DNA from: Buxus sempervirens
Lineage: Eukaryota; Streptophyta; Magnoliopsida; Buxales; Buxaceae
NCBI GenBank assembly: GCA_947561395.2
Contig: OX387193.1
Location: forward strand, 16,554,001 to 16,618,000
DNA: 64,000 bases
Reading direction: 5' to 3'
A program made the position numbers and the translations under genes. The notes under the pieces are model-generated. The model searched no databases. It was not told where the DNA came from and saw nothing but the letters and a program-made list of their open reading frames with translations. Positions 53,080 to 63,368 of this stretch are shown here, one piece after another (position 1 is the first letter of the stretch; every line of letters starts with the position of its first letter).

Positions 53080-54696
53080 GAGAGGCCTCCCCCCCCCCCC
53101 CCCCCCCATTTCAAACAAGCCAAGCTTCCAGGCCTCCACCCTCTCTCCCTCCTAGTACACACCACGGCCAAACCATGCCAAATTGCTGCCACCCTCAACC
53201 CCAAAACATCATAATACCCAAAGTACCCTTATAGGCCTAAAACTCCTCATCCTTTGCCTCCATGCATGAGCTACCCTCTCCACCTCTTTCCATTTCATTC
53301 TCATAAAATTGGGAGGACGCGGAAGCGCTGCCGGAATTACTAGAGAAGCATTACATCACCAAATCCAAGGAGTACTAGTGGGGTAACCTTTATATTAACT
53401 TATGTTTAATATATGGATCATTTCATTTAAGTGTTTTTTTTTATTACTATGCTACTGACCCATTGGCTCCAATGTTTGTTGAAGAACCATCCCATGCAAA
53501 TAAGCATTGTCTTACGGAGTGAAAAGGAGATGGAACCATAAAATTAATAAAAGAAGAAAAAACCTTGGTTAATTGGTTGAGCTTATAAGTGTAAGGGGTA
53601 TTCGTCCTCTTTAATTTTCCTATGTAATCCCATATCCATTACCCTTTCTTTTACCCCATGATCAGAAGATGACATGGTCCAAGAAATGGAATTTACTTCC
53701 ATTATCAAGCACCAACAAAAGGGAATTTGAAGATGGTGAATGAGGCAAGTATGCTATGAACAGAAAGCACTGGAATCACTACAGAAGCCATTGGAGGCCC
53801 CAAGAAGGCCACGGAATTGATCCCAGGCAGAATCGGCGGCCAAAATACAAAGCTGAAGAAGCCCGTAAACTCAGAACGGTCCTGTCTGGACCGTGTTTAC
53901 TTCACGGGTAAAGCTGAACCGGATTTCATCTACGGGCGACAATGGACCGTATAGAAAACACGGTCCAATATAAATGTAACTTAAAAAATGTAATTTCTTG
54001 GTTCGGTTGGGCCTGACCCGGCCTAAGCCGGCTTGAACCATTCCCTTAAACCACTTGGGCTACCTTAAGCCCATTTTTGGACTTTGGGCCTAAATAGGCC
54101 CATCAAGACCCCTTTGGCCCACTGGTGGGGCCCATTTTAGACCGGCCCATACCAGGCCTGTTTTCAATAAACAGGTCCGGGCCCCTTGACTCTCGGCTAA
54201 TGGGCCAAATCCAAGCCCACTAAGCCCATGAAATATGTAAATAAATAGGATAACCAAATGGGTTACCCAATAACCCAACTGGGCCCAAGGCCCAACCATG
54301 GCAACCCGCGGGTCTTCCAACGGGACCCGGGTCCGACCCACTCCACTTAAATAAATAAAAGATAAAATCAAAATAAAAGGGACCCATACCTTCAGAGGGC
54401 CCCGCCAGACCCAATAAACAGCATGCTGGTCTAGGAAGGGTGAAACTGACTCAAAAACCAGGGAGACCCGAGGGACCCGTCAAACCGACGGGGCGGGCCG
54501 GGGTGTCTTAGGGCTTCCCCAGACGTAACCGAGGACTTAGCTAGATCTCTAATAAGCCGCAGACCAGACTTAGACCCGGATAGGGCAAAACCGTGTCTGC
54601 CTGCACTCTCAGGCAGTGGCGACTCCGAATGTCCCGAGGCACGCACCAAAGGTGCGCCCGGTGTGCGATCTAGGCCAGGTTTAGGTGCGCACAGCT

Positions 54697-54715
54697 TGGC
54701 GACTCTGCTGGGGAC
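54697..54715 (+). promoter_or_regulatory. Primer-binding site (tRNA-Arg type) of Element 3
   Basis: tggcgactctgctggggac, three bases after the LTR end. Confidence 0.92.
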
Positions 54716-56011
54716 CCTCAACCCAGTCGGACCCTGGTTATCAAATGAGTCAACTAGGTGGATATAAGCAGATTTAGGAAGTACTTCTTGTCCAACCTTA
54801 GTTGTTTATGGAATTTATGTAATTACATGATATTGGGGGATCCTGTCAAACGGACATGATAATCGCCTAAGGAAAGTGGTTTTTAACAGGGACCAATGTG
54901 ACCCGCCCACTTACCTGGGGATCCACCCAAACATTGTATTACATACTGTTCTGTATTCTCACTATAAAAGCGACATTAAGGAACCCTTAATCAGCCCATT
55001 ATCCGAGAATCACCCGAACAGACACAGCACTTGACCCCACTGCACACACAAGCACCTCACTACACCGTGAATGAATTTTTAACTGCATGGGGTGACATGC
55101 ACGAGGGAGTCTGCATGAATGATCCGAACTGAATGCTGTCTGAACATGTGAAGGCTCTTCTTAACCAAAACCTAGATCTCTCTAGCAGCCACCCTTCTTC
55201 AATCGAGAAACTTACTTTTGGGATGGTATTAGCCCTACGCTCCCGTGGCTTGCCGGGGAAAGCAGGGTAAACCCATCTCCCCAGGTTTCTAGACTTTTCA
55301 AGCGTCATTGGTTTCTTGCCATGGTACGCGAAAGGTCTAGTACTTGGCTCAGACCCTTGAAGGCAGGCGCCTTGGGCTGGGTATCCTTCCCCACCTATTA
55401 CTTCTGATAAACCCTGATGTGAGCATGAACATGAATGAACAAATAAGGGTAAAATTAATCTGGGGCATTAACCCCCACCTGTGTTAGTTTTAACCCCAAT
55501 TTAAGGAAATTAACCCGATTTAATCCGTGCATTCGAGTTGGTCTTGGTTCAGTTGAAAGCCGGCCAGATCAGACAGAAATGGGTCAGAACAGGGGCAGAA
55601 AAACCCTAGAGATAGGATTTCAGCCCACCTGTTGAATAGCAAACTCGTACCCTCCTTTTGGGTTTTCAACAACCCTAAAGGTGATTCTCTTTCCAGAATT
55701 ATTTTTGTAAATTTCGCCCTCGAAGGCAAGTTGTAAATATTCTTTTCAGTCTGACACTAGGGGCAGATGAAAGAGCAGATGAAAGAACAGATGAAAGAAA
55801 AGGCCGGCTAAGACCTGAATGCGCTTTCCAAACATTTAAAGGACATAACCTTTAAAACCCCATAACTTAAATGCTTGAATTTGATTTTTGATTGCATAAA
55901 CTGTTTAGGCATTGATTTAATTTTTGCATATCATATTGCATGCCTTAGACTAATTTAGAGTTTTTGGTGGAAAACCCTAAATTGACTTGGAATTTCAATC
56001 GGATAGTCGGC
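54716..56011 (+). other. Leader of Element 3 up to ORF1
   Basis: Non-coding. The part from 55340 onward is shared with Element 4's leader. 54760-55335 has no match elsewhere in the window and no ORF that looks real. Confidence 0.6.
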
Positions 56012-57445
56012 ATGGCATCTTCATCCTCGACTGAGAGAGTTCGCTTCCCTAGGATAGAGAAGTGTGCCTTTGATACCCCTTGGATCCGTTCTTGGACAAG
56101 GCAATTGCAAGGAGATGAGCAAATTCAATGGGAACAGAAATACCATATGGGACAAACTCTGTCCCTGTTAAATGTGCCCATTAATTGGGACATGATTCAG
56201 GCGGTCCTACTTTTCTGGGATCCCCAACTTTCACTCTTTATGTTTGGAACTAATGAGTTGACACCCACAATTGAGGAATTTGAACTATTCCTCCGATTTC
56301 GTGACCATGGAGAACCAGCTAGGCCAAGTCTCAAAGATAGCTACAAGAATGAAGCTTGTACTTTCTTTGGCCTACCAAGAGGAGAATTCCAGACATTAGG
56401 AGGTGACCAAGCATTCATGCGGGTCTCTAAAACCTTCCTTGCTGAAAAGATAAGGGATAAAAAGCAGGAAAGACCCCGGGTTTGGTGGGACACCTTCACC
56501 CTCGTGGTTCTGTCACAGCTCTTCTTTCCTACTGGGGGAGACACCATTAATTTGGCCCTCATGGAAATTGTAGACCAACTCCAAGTGAAATTCCGGATTG
56601 CACCACTAATCCTTGCTCAGCTATATCATGCCTTGACCATGACCAAGAACGGAACTAGGAGATTTCAGGGATGCGCTCCTCTCCTACACATTTGGCTCCA
56701 AGATCACCTGATGGTTGCTGAACCTGTCAGCCCACGTTATGGGTACGTCCGTGACAATGTCACTCTGATGGCCCGAAGAGAGATTAGACCAGACTTACCC
56801 TCCAGAGAGGATTGGTTTGACCATTTTCTCCAATTGAAAGGGGAAACTGATATAAGATGGGGAGGCACATTTGACCAAGCATATACTCCCGTCATAGCTT
56901 TTAGGAAAAGACATTGCCTAGCCTTGATAGGCTTAACCCATGCCATGCCATACTATCCGATTCGAATTCTAAGACAGTTTGGGAAGTCTCAGGGAATACC
57001 AATCAAGGATGAGGCGGAAGGATTAACTGGCCCACTTACATGGGAATTGAAGAAAAAATTGGTGAAGGAATGGCAACACGTGCACATACTCCAAGAGGAC
57101 ATTTTCACTGCATCCGACGTTCGTAATTACGAACAATGGATTGCTCGAGAAACTGGCCTAGACAGCCCACCACCTCTTCATATCGTCACCTCTGACGATA
57201 TCCCAGTTCCGCCCCCTGACACATACAGGGATAGGGTGGCCGAACTGCGGGAATCTCATTCTCGAATCCACCGTGCATACGTGGATTCCGAGCGTAAAAA
57301 CAAGCAGGCCAATGAGGCCCTTCAACAGCAGCTTGACACCCTGCGCAGACGCGCAAAAGAGGACCGACGTCTGCGGAATAAACTTCTGCGTGCCTTGAAA
57401 AGGCGAGACGTGTCCTCTCATTTTCATGATGACCAACCTAGCTAG
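56012..57445 (+). CDS. ORF1 of Element 3: PMD-family protein upstream of gag (477 aa)
   Basis: The ATG at 56012 is chosen because it gives MASSSS, like the MASGS start of the Element 2 antisense gene; the frame extends 16 codons upstream without an ATG. It has a PMD-like domain over residues 1-260 (blocks NWDMIQAVLLFWDP, TPTIEEFELFL, ACTFFGL, LFFPTGGD, GCAPLLHIWLQDHL), then a middle region with PYYPIRILRQFG and a basic C-terminal coiled coil (ELRESHSRIHRAYVDSERK). Elements 1 and 2 encode the same family but antisense and 3' of pol, with an intron where ORF1 is continuous (between LL and HIWLQ). It is intact. Ogre ORF1 has no established function. Confidence 0.9.
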   Translation: MASSSSTERVRFPRIEKCAFDTPWIRSWTRQLQGDEQIQWEQKYHMGQTLSLLNVPINWDMIQAVLLFWDPQLSLFMFGTNELTPTIEEFELFLRFRDHGEPARPSLKDSYKNEACTFFGLPRGEFQTLGGDQAFMRVSKTFLAEKIRDKKQERPRVWWDTFTLVVLSQLFFPTGGDTINLALMEIVDQLQVKFRIAPLILAQLYHALTMTKNGTRRFQGCAPLLHIWLQDHLMVAEPVSPRYGYVRDNVTLMARREIRPDLPSREDWFDHFLQLKGETDIRWGGTFDQAYTPVIAFRKRHCLALIGLTHAMPYYPIRILRQFGKSQGIPIKDEAEGLTGPLTWELKKKLVKEWQHVHILQEDIFTASDVRNYEQWIARETGLDSPPPLHIVTSDDIPVPPPDTYRDRVAELRESHSRIHRAYVDSERKNKQANEALQQQLDTLRRRAKEDRRLRNKLLRALKRRDVSSHFHDDQPS

Positions 57446-57595
57446 ACTCTGGGTTTGTTTGTTTTGTTTAATTTTGAAATTACTTGTTCTGAATTTTGGC
57501 ATTGTACCTCTTTTTCCATGAAGAATTTTGTGCTAGATTTAATAAAGTCAATTAAGACATTCCCCCCAATTCCTTTTTCAAGTAATCTGGCCCCA

Positions 57596-58015
57596 ATCCA
57601 TTTAGGCGATCTGAATAAGGAACTCGCCAAAATTTTTTCTTTAAGCCCAGGGGTTCTGAATAAAGAACACCCAATTCCTACCCAATTTTCAAATCTTCAG
57701 AAATTAACAATTTCAAATTTAAGCAAAGGGTTCTGAATAAAGAACACCCAATTCAAAATTTTCAGGCAATCTGAGTAAAGAACTCACCAAATTGTTTAAA
57801 TCTTTAAAAGCAAAGGGTTCTGAATAAAGAACACCCAATTCAAAAGGCGATCTGAGTAAAGAACTCGCCAAATTCTTTTAATCTTTAAACTAAAGGGTTC
57901 TAAATAAAGAACACCCTATATTTACCATCAACTCTAAAAAACTTTCAGGCAATTTGAATAAAGAACTTGCCAAAAGAATCTTTAAAATCCAGGGGTTCTG
58001 AGTAAAGAACACCCC
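57596..58015 (+). repeat. Array of hairpins with TCTGAATAA loops
   Basis: Alternating units: GGCGA...TCGCC, GGCAA...TTGCC and GGGTTC...GAACACCC, each around TCTGARTAAAG. The GGCGA/TCGCC and GGCAA/TTGCC versions are compensating. One unit (57765-57788) has a mismatch (GGCAA with TCACC). Confidence 0.85.
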
Positions 58016-58129
58016 GACCTTGTCAACTCTCAAACTTTCAAACTTTCAAACCTTCAAACTTAAGCCTTAAAACCCCATCCCTTGAGCTTAGATCACACCC
58101 GTTTGATTTAAAAAGATCACACGGTCAGC

Positions 58130-58540
58130 CTATGGGGCACTGATGCCACTGGTATTTAAGCCAGAAAATTGGCAGAGGATCGTCCTGGCATAGCATACCC
58201 CGTTGTGTGGCGCCAAGGTCAAGCAACTAAGCTAACGACTAAGGTACGCTCGGGTATCCCTAGCCAAACTCTTGGGGCACTGATGCCACTGGTAATTAAG
58301 CCAAAAAATTGGCAGAGGATCGTCCTGGCATAGCATACCCCGTTGTGTAGCACCAAGGTCAAGCAACTAAGCTAACGACTAAGGTACGCTCGGGTATCCC
58401 TAGCCGAACTCTTAGGGCACTGAAGCCACTGGTGTTTAAACTAGAAAATTGGCAGAGGATCGTCCTGGCATAGCCTTCCCCATTGTGAGGCGTCAAAATC
58501 AATGGTGATTAAACCAACGACTAGCTAAGACACGCCCGGG
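58130..58540 (+). repeat. Tandem array of about 140-bp units (three copies)
   Basis: Units run from ggggcactgatgccactggt through tggcagaggatcgtcctggc to taaggtacgctcgggtatcc. The first two are nearly identical, the third is diverged and a remnant follows. Confidence 0.9.
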
Positions 58541-58669
58541 AACTACTAGCCGAAGTTAGGTGCTAAAACCATCAGAGATTAAACTGAAAATTGGTTAAGG
58601 TACACCTGGATATTGCTGTTTAGCTCATCCCCTGCGGAGACTTAACATGGTCCAACCTCGTGATACTGA

Positions 58670-59000
58670 GCTCAAACCAACCTTTTAAATTTAGGGTTCC
58701 CTTTCCCAGCCGTTTGGCTAAAACAGATCAGTTTAGGGTTCCCTTTCCCAGCCGTTTGGCTAAAATAGACCAGTCTAAACCGGGTTCTCTCTCCCAACCA
58801 TTGGTTAAAACAAATCAGTTCTGGGTTCCCTTTCCCAGCCGTTTGGCTAAAATAGACCAGTCTAAACCGGGTTCTCTCTCCTAACCAGTTGGTTAAAACA
58901 GATCAGTTTAGGGTTCCCTTTCCCAGCCGTTTGGCTAAAATAGACCAGTCTAAACCGGGTTCTCTTTCCCAACCAGTTGGTTAAAATAGATCAAGTTCTA
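58670..59000 (+). repeat. Array of about 40-bp units with AGCC/GGCT and AACC/GGTT stems
   Basis: Eight units of gggttcyctytcccarcc type. One version has AGCCGTTTGGCT, the other AACCAGTTGGTT: the second stem pair is G-C in one and A-T in the other. Confidence 0.88.
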
Positions 59001-59226
59001 GATTCCCAATCATTCTCAAAATAACTCAAATAAATCAATCCTTAAATTCATTTGGGTTCTCTTTCCCAACTATCTTAGGATAGTTAAAATAGATCTGTAA
59101 TCATTTAAATTGATAATTTGACTACATAAACCATGTAAAAATTGCACTAATTAATGGTTGTGTCAAGCAGGTACCAAAATTGCTTTCCGAAGCCCGTACC
59201 TGTTAAGATCAAGGAAAAGACTTGAA

Positions 59227-60948
59227 ATGGAACAGTCAAGGGAACAGACCTCGCCAGGACAGGACCAGGCAGAGTCCAGCCAGGCACAGACAGTGACTGA
59301 CCTGCAACAGAGGATAGACAGCATGGGTACCATCATTCAGGAACTAATGACAGAATTAAGAGAACTCAGGATGACTCCCCCTGCTGCACCAGTGACTCTG
59401 CAGCAACCAATTGCTCCACCACAGGCGGATGCTCCACCACCATACCCTGCGTACCCAGCTCCGTTGGTACCACCTCCACCTCCTCAAGCCGTCCCTCTTC
59501 CACAGATTATTGCACCTTCCCAACTGGGGCAAGAAGAGGAAGATTGGTATAGAACACAGCAGGCCCAGTTTGATGAAAAGATGGCAGCCACTAAGTCAGA
59601 GGTAGATGCTTTGCGTGAAGAGCTGAAAAGCCTACGACCCAGTGCGGTCCCCATAGAGGCTACTTTAGACAGCCTCCGCTTCTTCTCCGATGTTCATCTT
59701 CCACCGAAATTTAAATGCCCTGACTTGCATCAGTTTGATGGCACCGGGTGCCCGTTAAACCACCTAAGGTCATACTCTGGAGATATGTGTCAATATGCCA
59801 AAGATGAAAAAATTATGATACAGTTCTTTCAGAGGTCGCTGATAGGAGCAGCATATACTTGGTTTTTGAGTCTGGACAAAACCAAGATTAAGACCTGGAA
59901 TGATTTAGCAGCAGCATTCATCCAGCAGTACCGTTTGAACAGTCAGATTGTACAAACCAGGGCAGAGCTGCAAAGGCTGACAAAGAAAAATCAAGAGTCA
60001 GTGCGAGAATATGCCAAGAGATGGAAAGAATTGGCAACCCTAGTCCAACCTCCACTACTTGAACAAGAGATGACCTCCTTGTTCATTGCATCACTTGGAC
60101 AACCATTCTTTTCCCTGTTACTGGGGCAGAGCACATCCAATTTCAATGACCTGATTCTAACAGCAGACAGGATTGAAGATGCTGTAAGGGCTGGAAAGAT
60201 AGATGGTAGTGGTCAGGGCCCTACACAGAGAAGGGCTGTGACAGGACAGAGTAATAGAAGTCAGGGGCAAGAGCCCAAAAGGCAGGAGACTCAGGCTGTT
60301 AATTATGTACAGCCTTACCATATCTCTCAAAGGCCTGAAGGCCAGGGGCAACCCATGAGAAGAACCAGAGAAGAGGCAGAGGCAAGAATGAAGAGGGTTT
60401 TTACCCCGTTGCCTTATGCACCTGCAGAACTATTGGCCACCCTGTTGAAGAAGGGGTACTTACAGATCAAGCCTCCAAATCCTCGAATGGTAAATTCAAG
60501 AAACTATAATGCGACAGAGAGATGTGAATACCATTCTGGAGCTCCCGGGCATTCAACAAATCGATGCTGGGATTTGAGGCATGACATACAGGATCTGATA
60601 GACAGCAAGAAGATCTCTGTAGATCCCCCAGCACCAGCAGCACCTACTCCTCCTACTGGTACAACCACTAACCCCCTCCCAGACCATAATAAGGCTTCTG
60701 GCAGCGGAACAGTACATCAGGTCATCAGTGACCTGGGCAATGAAGTACAGTTTGACCCCTCTTTGTTGATTGGGCGACCGGGGCAAATTGTCAGGATTCA
60801 CCTCCAAGAAGAGATAGCAAAGCAGCAAATATGCGTCATCAATGGAGATGATGACGAAGAAACCTTCTTGGGGTTCCCTCTGGTGCATTTCAACTTTCCC
60901 GAACCAGAACTTTCTACCCTCCACCTGTCCCAGATTCACCTCCCTTGA
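59227..60948 (+). CDS. gag: gag of Element 3 (573 aa)
   Basis: The ATG at 59227 is chosen over the upstream non-ATG extension because a possible splice acceptor (caagcag|gtacc) lies near 59170 and the other elements start similarly. Coiled coil (about residues 20-55), Pro-rich stretch, second coiled coil, gag domain (about 155-320; DGTGCPLNHLRSYSGD, TWFLSLDKTKIKTWNDL, YAKRWKELA), and the knuckle-like C-X2-H-X5-H-X4-C from Cys 433. It ends at TGA 60946-60948, where the -1 frame continues into protease. In that frame the upstream sequence is Pro-rich and protein-like, so an indel near the end probably split one gag-pro frame. Confidence 0.92.
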   Translation: MEQSREQTSPGQDQAESSQAQTVTDLQQRIDSMGTIIQELMTELRELRMTPPAAPVTLQQPIAPPQADAPPPYPAYPAPLVPPPPPQAVPLPQIIAPSQLGQEEEDWYRTQQAQFDEKMAATKSEVDALREELKSLRPSAVPIEATLDSLRFFSDVHLPPKFKCPDLHQFDGTGCPLNHLRSYSGDMCQYAKDEKIMIQFFQRSLIGAAYTWFLSLDKTKIKTWNDLAAAFIQQYRLNSQIVQTRAELQRLTKKNQESVREYAKRWKELATLVQPPLLEQEMTSLFIASLGQPFFSLLLGQSTSNFNDLILTADRIEDAVRAGKIDGSGQGPTQRRAVTGQSNRSQGQEPKRQETQAVNYVQPYHISQRPEGQGQPMRRTREEAEARMKRVFTPLPYAPAELLATLLKKGYLQIKPPNPRMVNSRNYNATERCEYHSGAPGHSTNRCWDLRHDIQDLIDSKKISVDPPAPAAPTPPTGTTTNPLPDHNKASGSGTVHQVISDLGNEVQFDPSLLIGRPGQIVRIHLQEEIAKQQICVINGDDDEETFLGFPLVHFNFPEPELSTLHLSQIHLP

Positions 60949-62303
60949 ACATCTTTGACATGATGAACCCGTTTAATGAGCCTGTGGACTTCATGCTAGA
61001 ACCACCCACCCTCAACTTACATCAACTTCACCTTAACCCAACTTACTCTGCTGTACCTCCACCTTACCAATTCCTACCCATGTACCATGATTCCACTATC
61101 ACTTCCACTGAAAGAGAAGTCGATCGGATCACCCGTTCTGGTCGATACATAAACCCTAACCCTCCACTTGCACCAGAGGGAGAGACTAGTGAGGAAAGGA
61201 CAAGGAAAGAAAAAGGGAAAGATGTGGCTACTGAATTGCCACAGACCCATAAGAAGAAAGGGAAGGCCCCAGAGGAGGAGATTGAAAAGCTCCACTATAG
61301 TGCCTTCACTCCGGAGTATGATCTAGTGCAGCAGTTGAATAAGACACCAGCTCAGATATCCATTATGCGTCTCTTATTGGATTCAGACAAACATAAGGAC
61401 GTACTTATGAAGATACTGGGTGATACTCATGTGCCTGACGACATCAGCCCTAAACAGCTAGAGACAATAATGTCTATAATTGCTACGCCAGAAGCAATCT
61501 CCTTTTCCTCAACAGACTTGCCCCCTGAAGGTTATAACCATACAGAGCCTCTGTTTATCACTGTAAGATGCTCCGACTTGATGGTGAGACGGGTCATGAT
61601 CGATAACGGGTCAGCTTTGAATATTTGCCCAGTCAGGACCTTCCACAGTCTGCAGCTGAACACTGAATTGATCAAACCTAGCTCCAACAATGTCCGCAGG
61701 TTTGACAATGCCAAGAAGGATTCCCTCGGAGAAGTTACTCTGGAAATTATAATTGCTGAAAGGTCCTTCTTCATCACCTTTGAGTTGATGGATATCAATG
61801 CCTCCTTTAATCTGCTGATTGGAAGACCTTGGCTACATCAAGCAGGGGCAGTCCCGTCCACCTTACATCGGATGATCCGATTTATTTCGGGAAATCAATT
61901 GATTACGGTGCACGCAGAAAATCACAAAGAATTTGAACAAGGAGGGGTACCTATGATTGATTATGAGTTGCCTACTTCCCTAAATTTTCAAGCCATTGAA
62001 ATGGTGCAAATAAACAGCATCCCTACCCCCCTGCAATCAGACTTGTCCCGCAGAAGGAAAAGGAAGAGCATGTTCGGTGCTGCTGAATGCGCCGACTGGG
62101 GCCTCCGAGTAGGAGAAGGATTGGGCAAGTATAAGCAAGGCATCAAGTCTGCAATCCAGCCCTGTGACAAATCTGTCGGCTTTGGATTGGGGTTTGTTCC
62201 TGAACCTGAAGACTATGCTAGGCTATTTGGCAAGAAAGCTGAACAAAAGAGGGCACGAGCAGAAGGAAGAGACCCACACTGGCCCATTTGTGTACAGGGC
62301 TAG
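60945..62303 (+). CDS. pro: Aspartic protease and G-patch segment of Element 3
   Basis: Continues gag in the -1 frame; the first ATG is at 60960. A Lys/Glu-rich linker is followed by the stretch PAQISIMRLLLDSDKHKDVL shared with Elements 1 and 2, the protease with the D-N-G-S-A active site near 61600, and a G-patch-like segment (62090-62190; VGEGLGKYKQGI, later GFGLGF). It ends at TAG 62301-62303, but the same frame stays open and protein-like beyond it. Confidence 0.88.
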   Translation: MNIFDMMNPFNEPVDFMLEPPTLNLHQLHLNPTYSAVPPPYQFLPMYHDSTITSTEREVDRITRSGRYINPNPPLAPEGETSEERTRKEKGKDVATELPQTHKKKGKAPEEEIEKLHYSAFTPEYDLVQQLNKTPAQISIMRLLLDSDKHKDVLMKILGDTHVPDDISPKQLETIMSIIATPEAISFSSTDLPPEGYNHTEPLFITVRCSDLMVRRVMIDNGSALNICPVRTFHSLQLNTELIKPSSNNVRRFDNAKKDSLGEVTLEIIIAERSFFITFELMDINASFNLLIGRPWLHQAGAVPSTLHRMIRFISGNQLITVHAENHKEFEQGGVPMIDYELPTSLNFQAIEMVQINSIPTPLQSDLSRRRKRKSMFGAAECADWGLRVGEGLGKYKQGIKSAIQPCDKSVGFGLGFVPEPEDYARLFGKKAEQKRARAEGRDPHWPICVQG

Positions 62304-63368
62304 TTATACCATCACTTTGCCAATATGGAGAGAGAAGCTGCACAAGCCATTCAGAACATAGTCCCTCAGGGATGGGGCGATGAGTTCAATGATCCAGTTG
62401 AGCAAGCGGAAGCTAATTATCTGCAAAGCTTATGGGATGAACCTCCCTTGCCCCAGGAGACAGTTACAGAAGAGAACTCAGAGGCTCTCAGTGGGATGAT
62501 GGAAGAACTGTCTGCTCTATTCTCTTGGCAATTAGTTGATACTGAAAAACCAGCTATCCCAGAAGAAGCGTTTGCCTATCCAGATAATGTCGAGACACCG
62601 CCAACTGAGGCTGAAGAAGAAGAGCTGGCTTAGTACATCTACATGATGGAAAACCAGAATAGTTCAGGAGAACCCACTCCAAGGCAAAGGTCTCCCCCAC
62701 CTCCTATCTGCATTGTACACCCAAGTACCAGGGATGGTCTGGGTCAGATGTTCCAGAATATGCCCCAAGTACTGGGACTGCCCACTGAGCTAGCTTACCA
62801 TGAAACTTATGGTAACTGGGCCCCTGACGGACATTCTTCTAGCAAGAGGGATGAATCATCTGGAAAATCTGTAACCAAAGCATTGCCTAAGGTGGAACCA
62901 CCCAACGAAGTCACTGTTCAGGTACCGGGGACTGTCGTCCGCCGCAGGGTATGGATTAGTGTATCATCAGAAGATTCAAGCCAGAATCAACCAAAGATGG
63001 GCATAGCTAATGACCCCATCTGCATCTCCTCTGACAGCAGCATCAGCATGATACAGACTGGAAAGGTGAATGCGGTGACCGCTGTAACCAAGAACAAACA
63101 CGCATTGCAGAATTGGAGTTCGACGCCACTTGCCACTCGCAAAGCCGAACTACCACAGGGAGTTTCTTCCACTTCTGAAATTCCCCCTGTAGATATTGCT
63201 GCACTTTTTAATAAATGCGTGAAGTCTTTTGATTATTTTTCTGCTTCTATGAATAATTCTGCAAATAAGCAAACCCAAAATCGCAACCTTAGTATCAATC
63301 TCGACGCACACCCGAAAAATTCGGAGCACGAGATAGATAATCAGGCTGCCACAATCAATCAAAAATAA
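62304..63368 (+). pseudogene. Protease-RT linker of Element 3, same frame, broken by TAG and TAA
   Basis: Two open pieces (62325-62633, acidic; 62643-63368, Ser/Pro-rich) lie in the protease frame between TAG 62301, TAG 62631 and TAA 63366. The phrase LQNWSSTPL resembles the NWEETPLTF seen before the slip site in Elements 1 and 2, so this is homologous coding sequence rather than plain non-coding DNA. Ogre elements are known to have an intron between protease and RT, so splicing around the stops cannot be excluded. Confidence 0.65.

Larger units (their letters stand above)
52285..54693 (+). repeat. 5' LTR of Element 3 (2409 bp)
   Basis: Starts TGTTAGCACC and ends GCGCACA. U3 (about 790 bp) has a CCCGTA palindrome cluster (52845-53060) and a TATA box; a run of 19 C follows at 53089-53107. 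A second CCCGTA/ACGG cluster lies at 53865-53970, then a GGCCCA-rich stretch (54000-54330) and an internal TGGCGACTCC (54617-54626). Confidence 0.93.
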
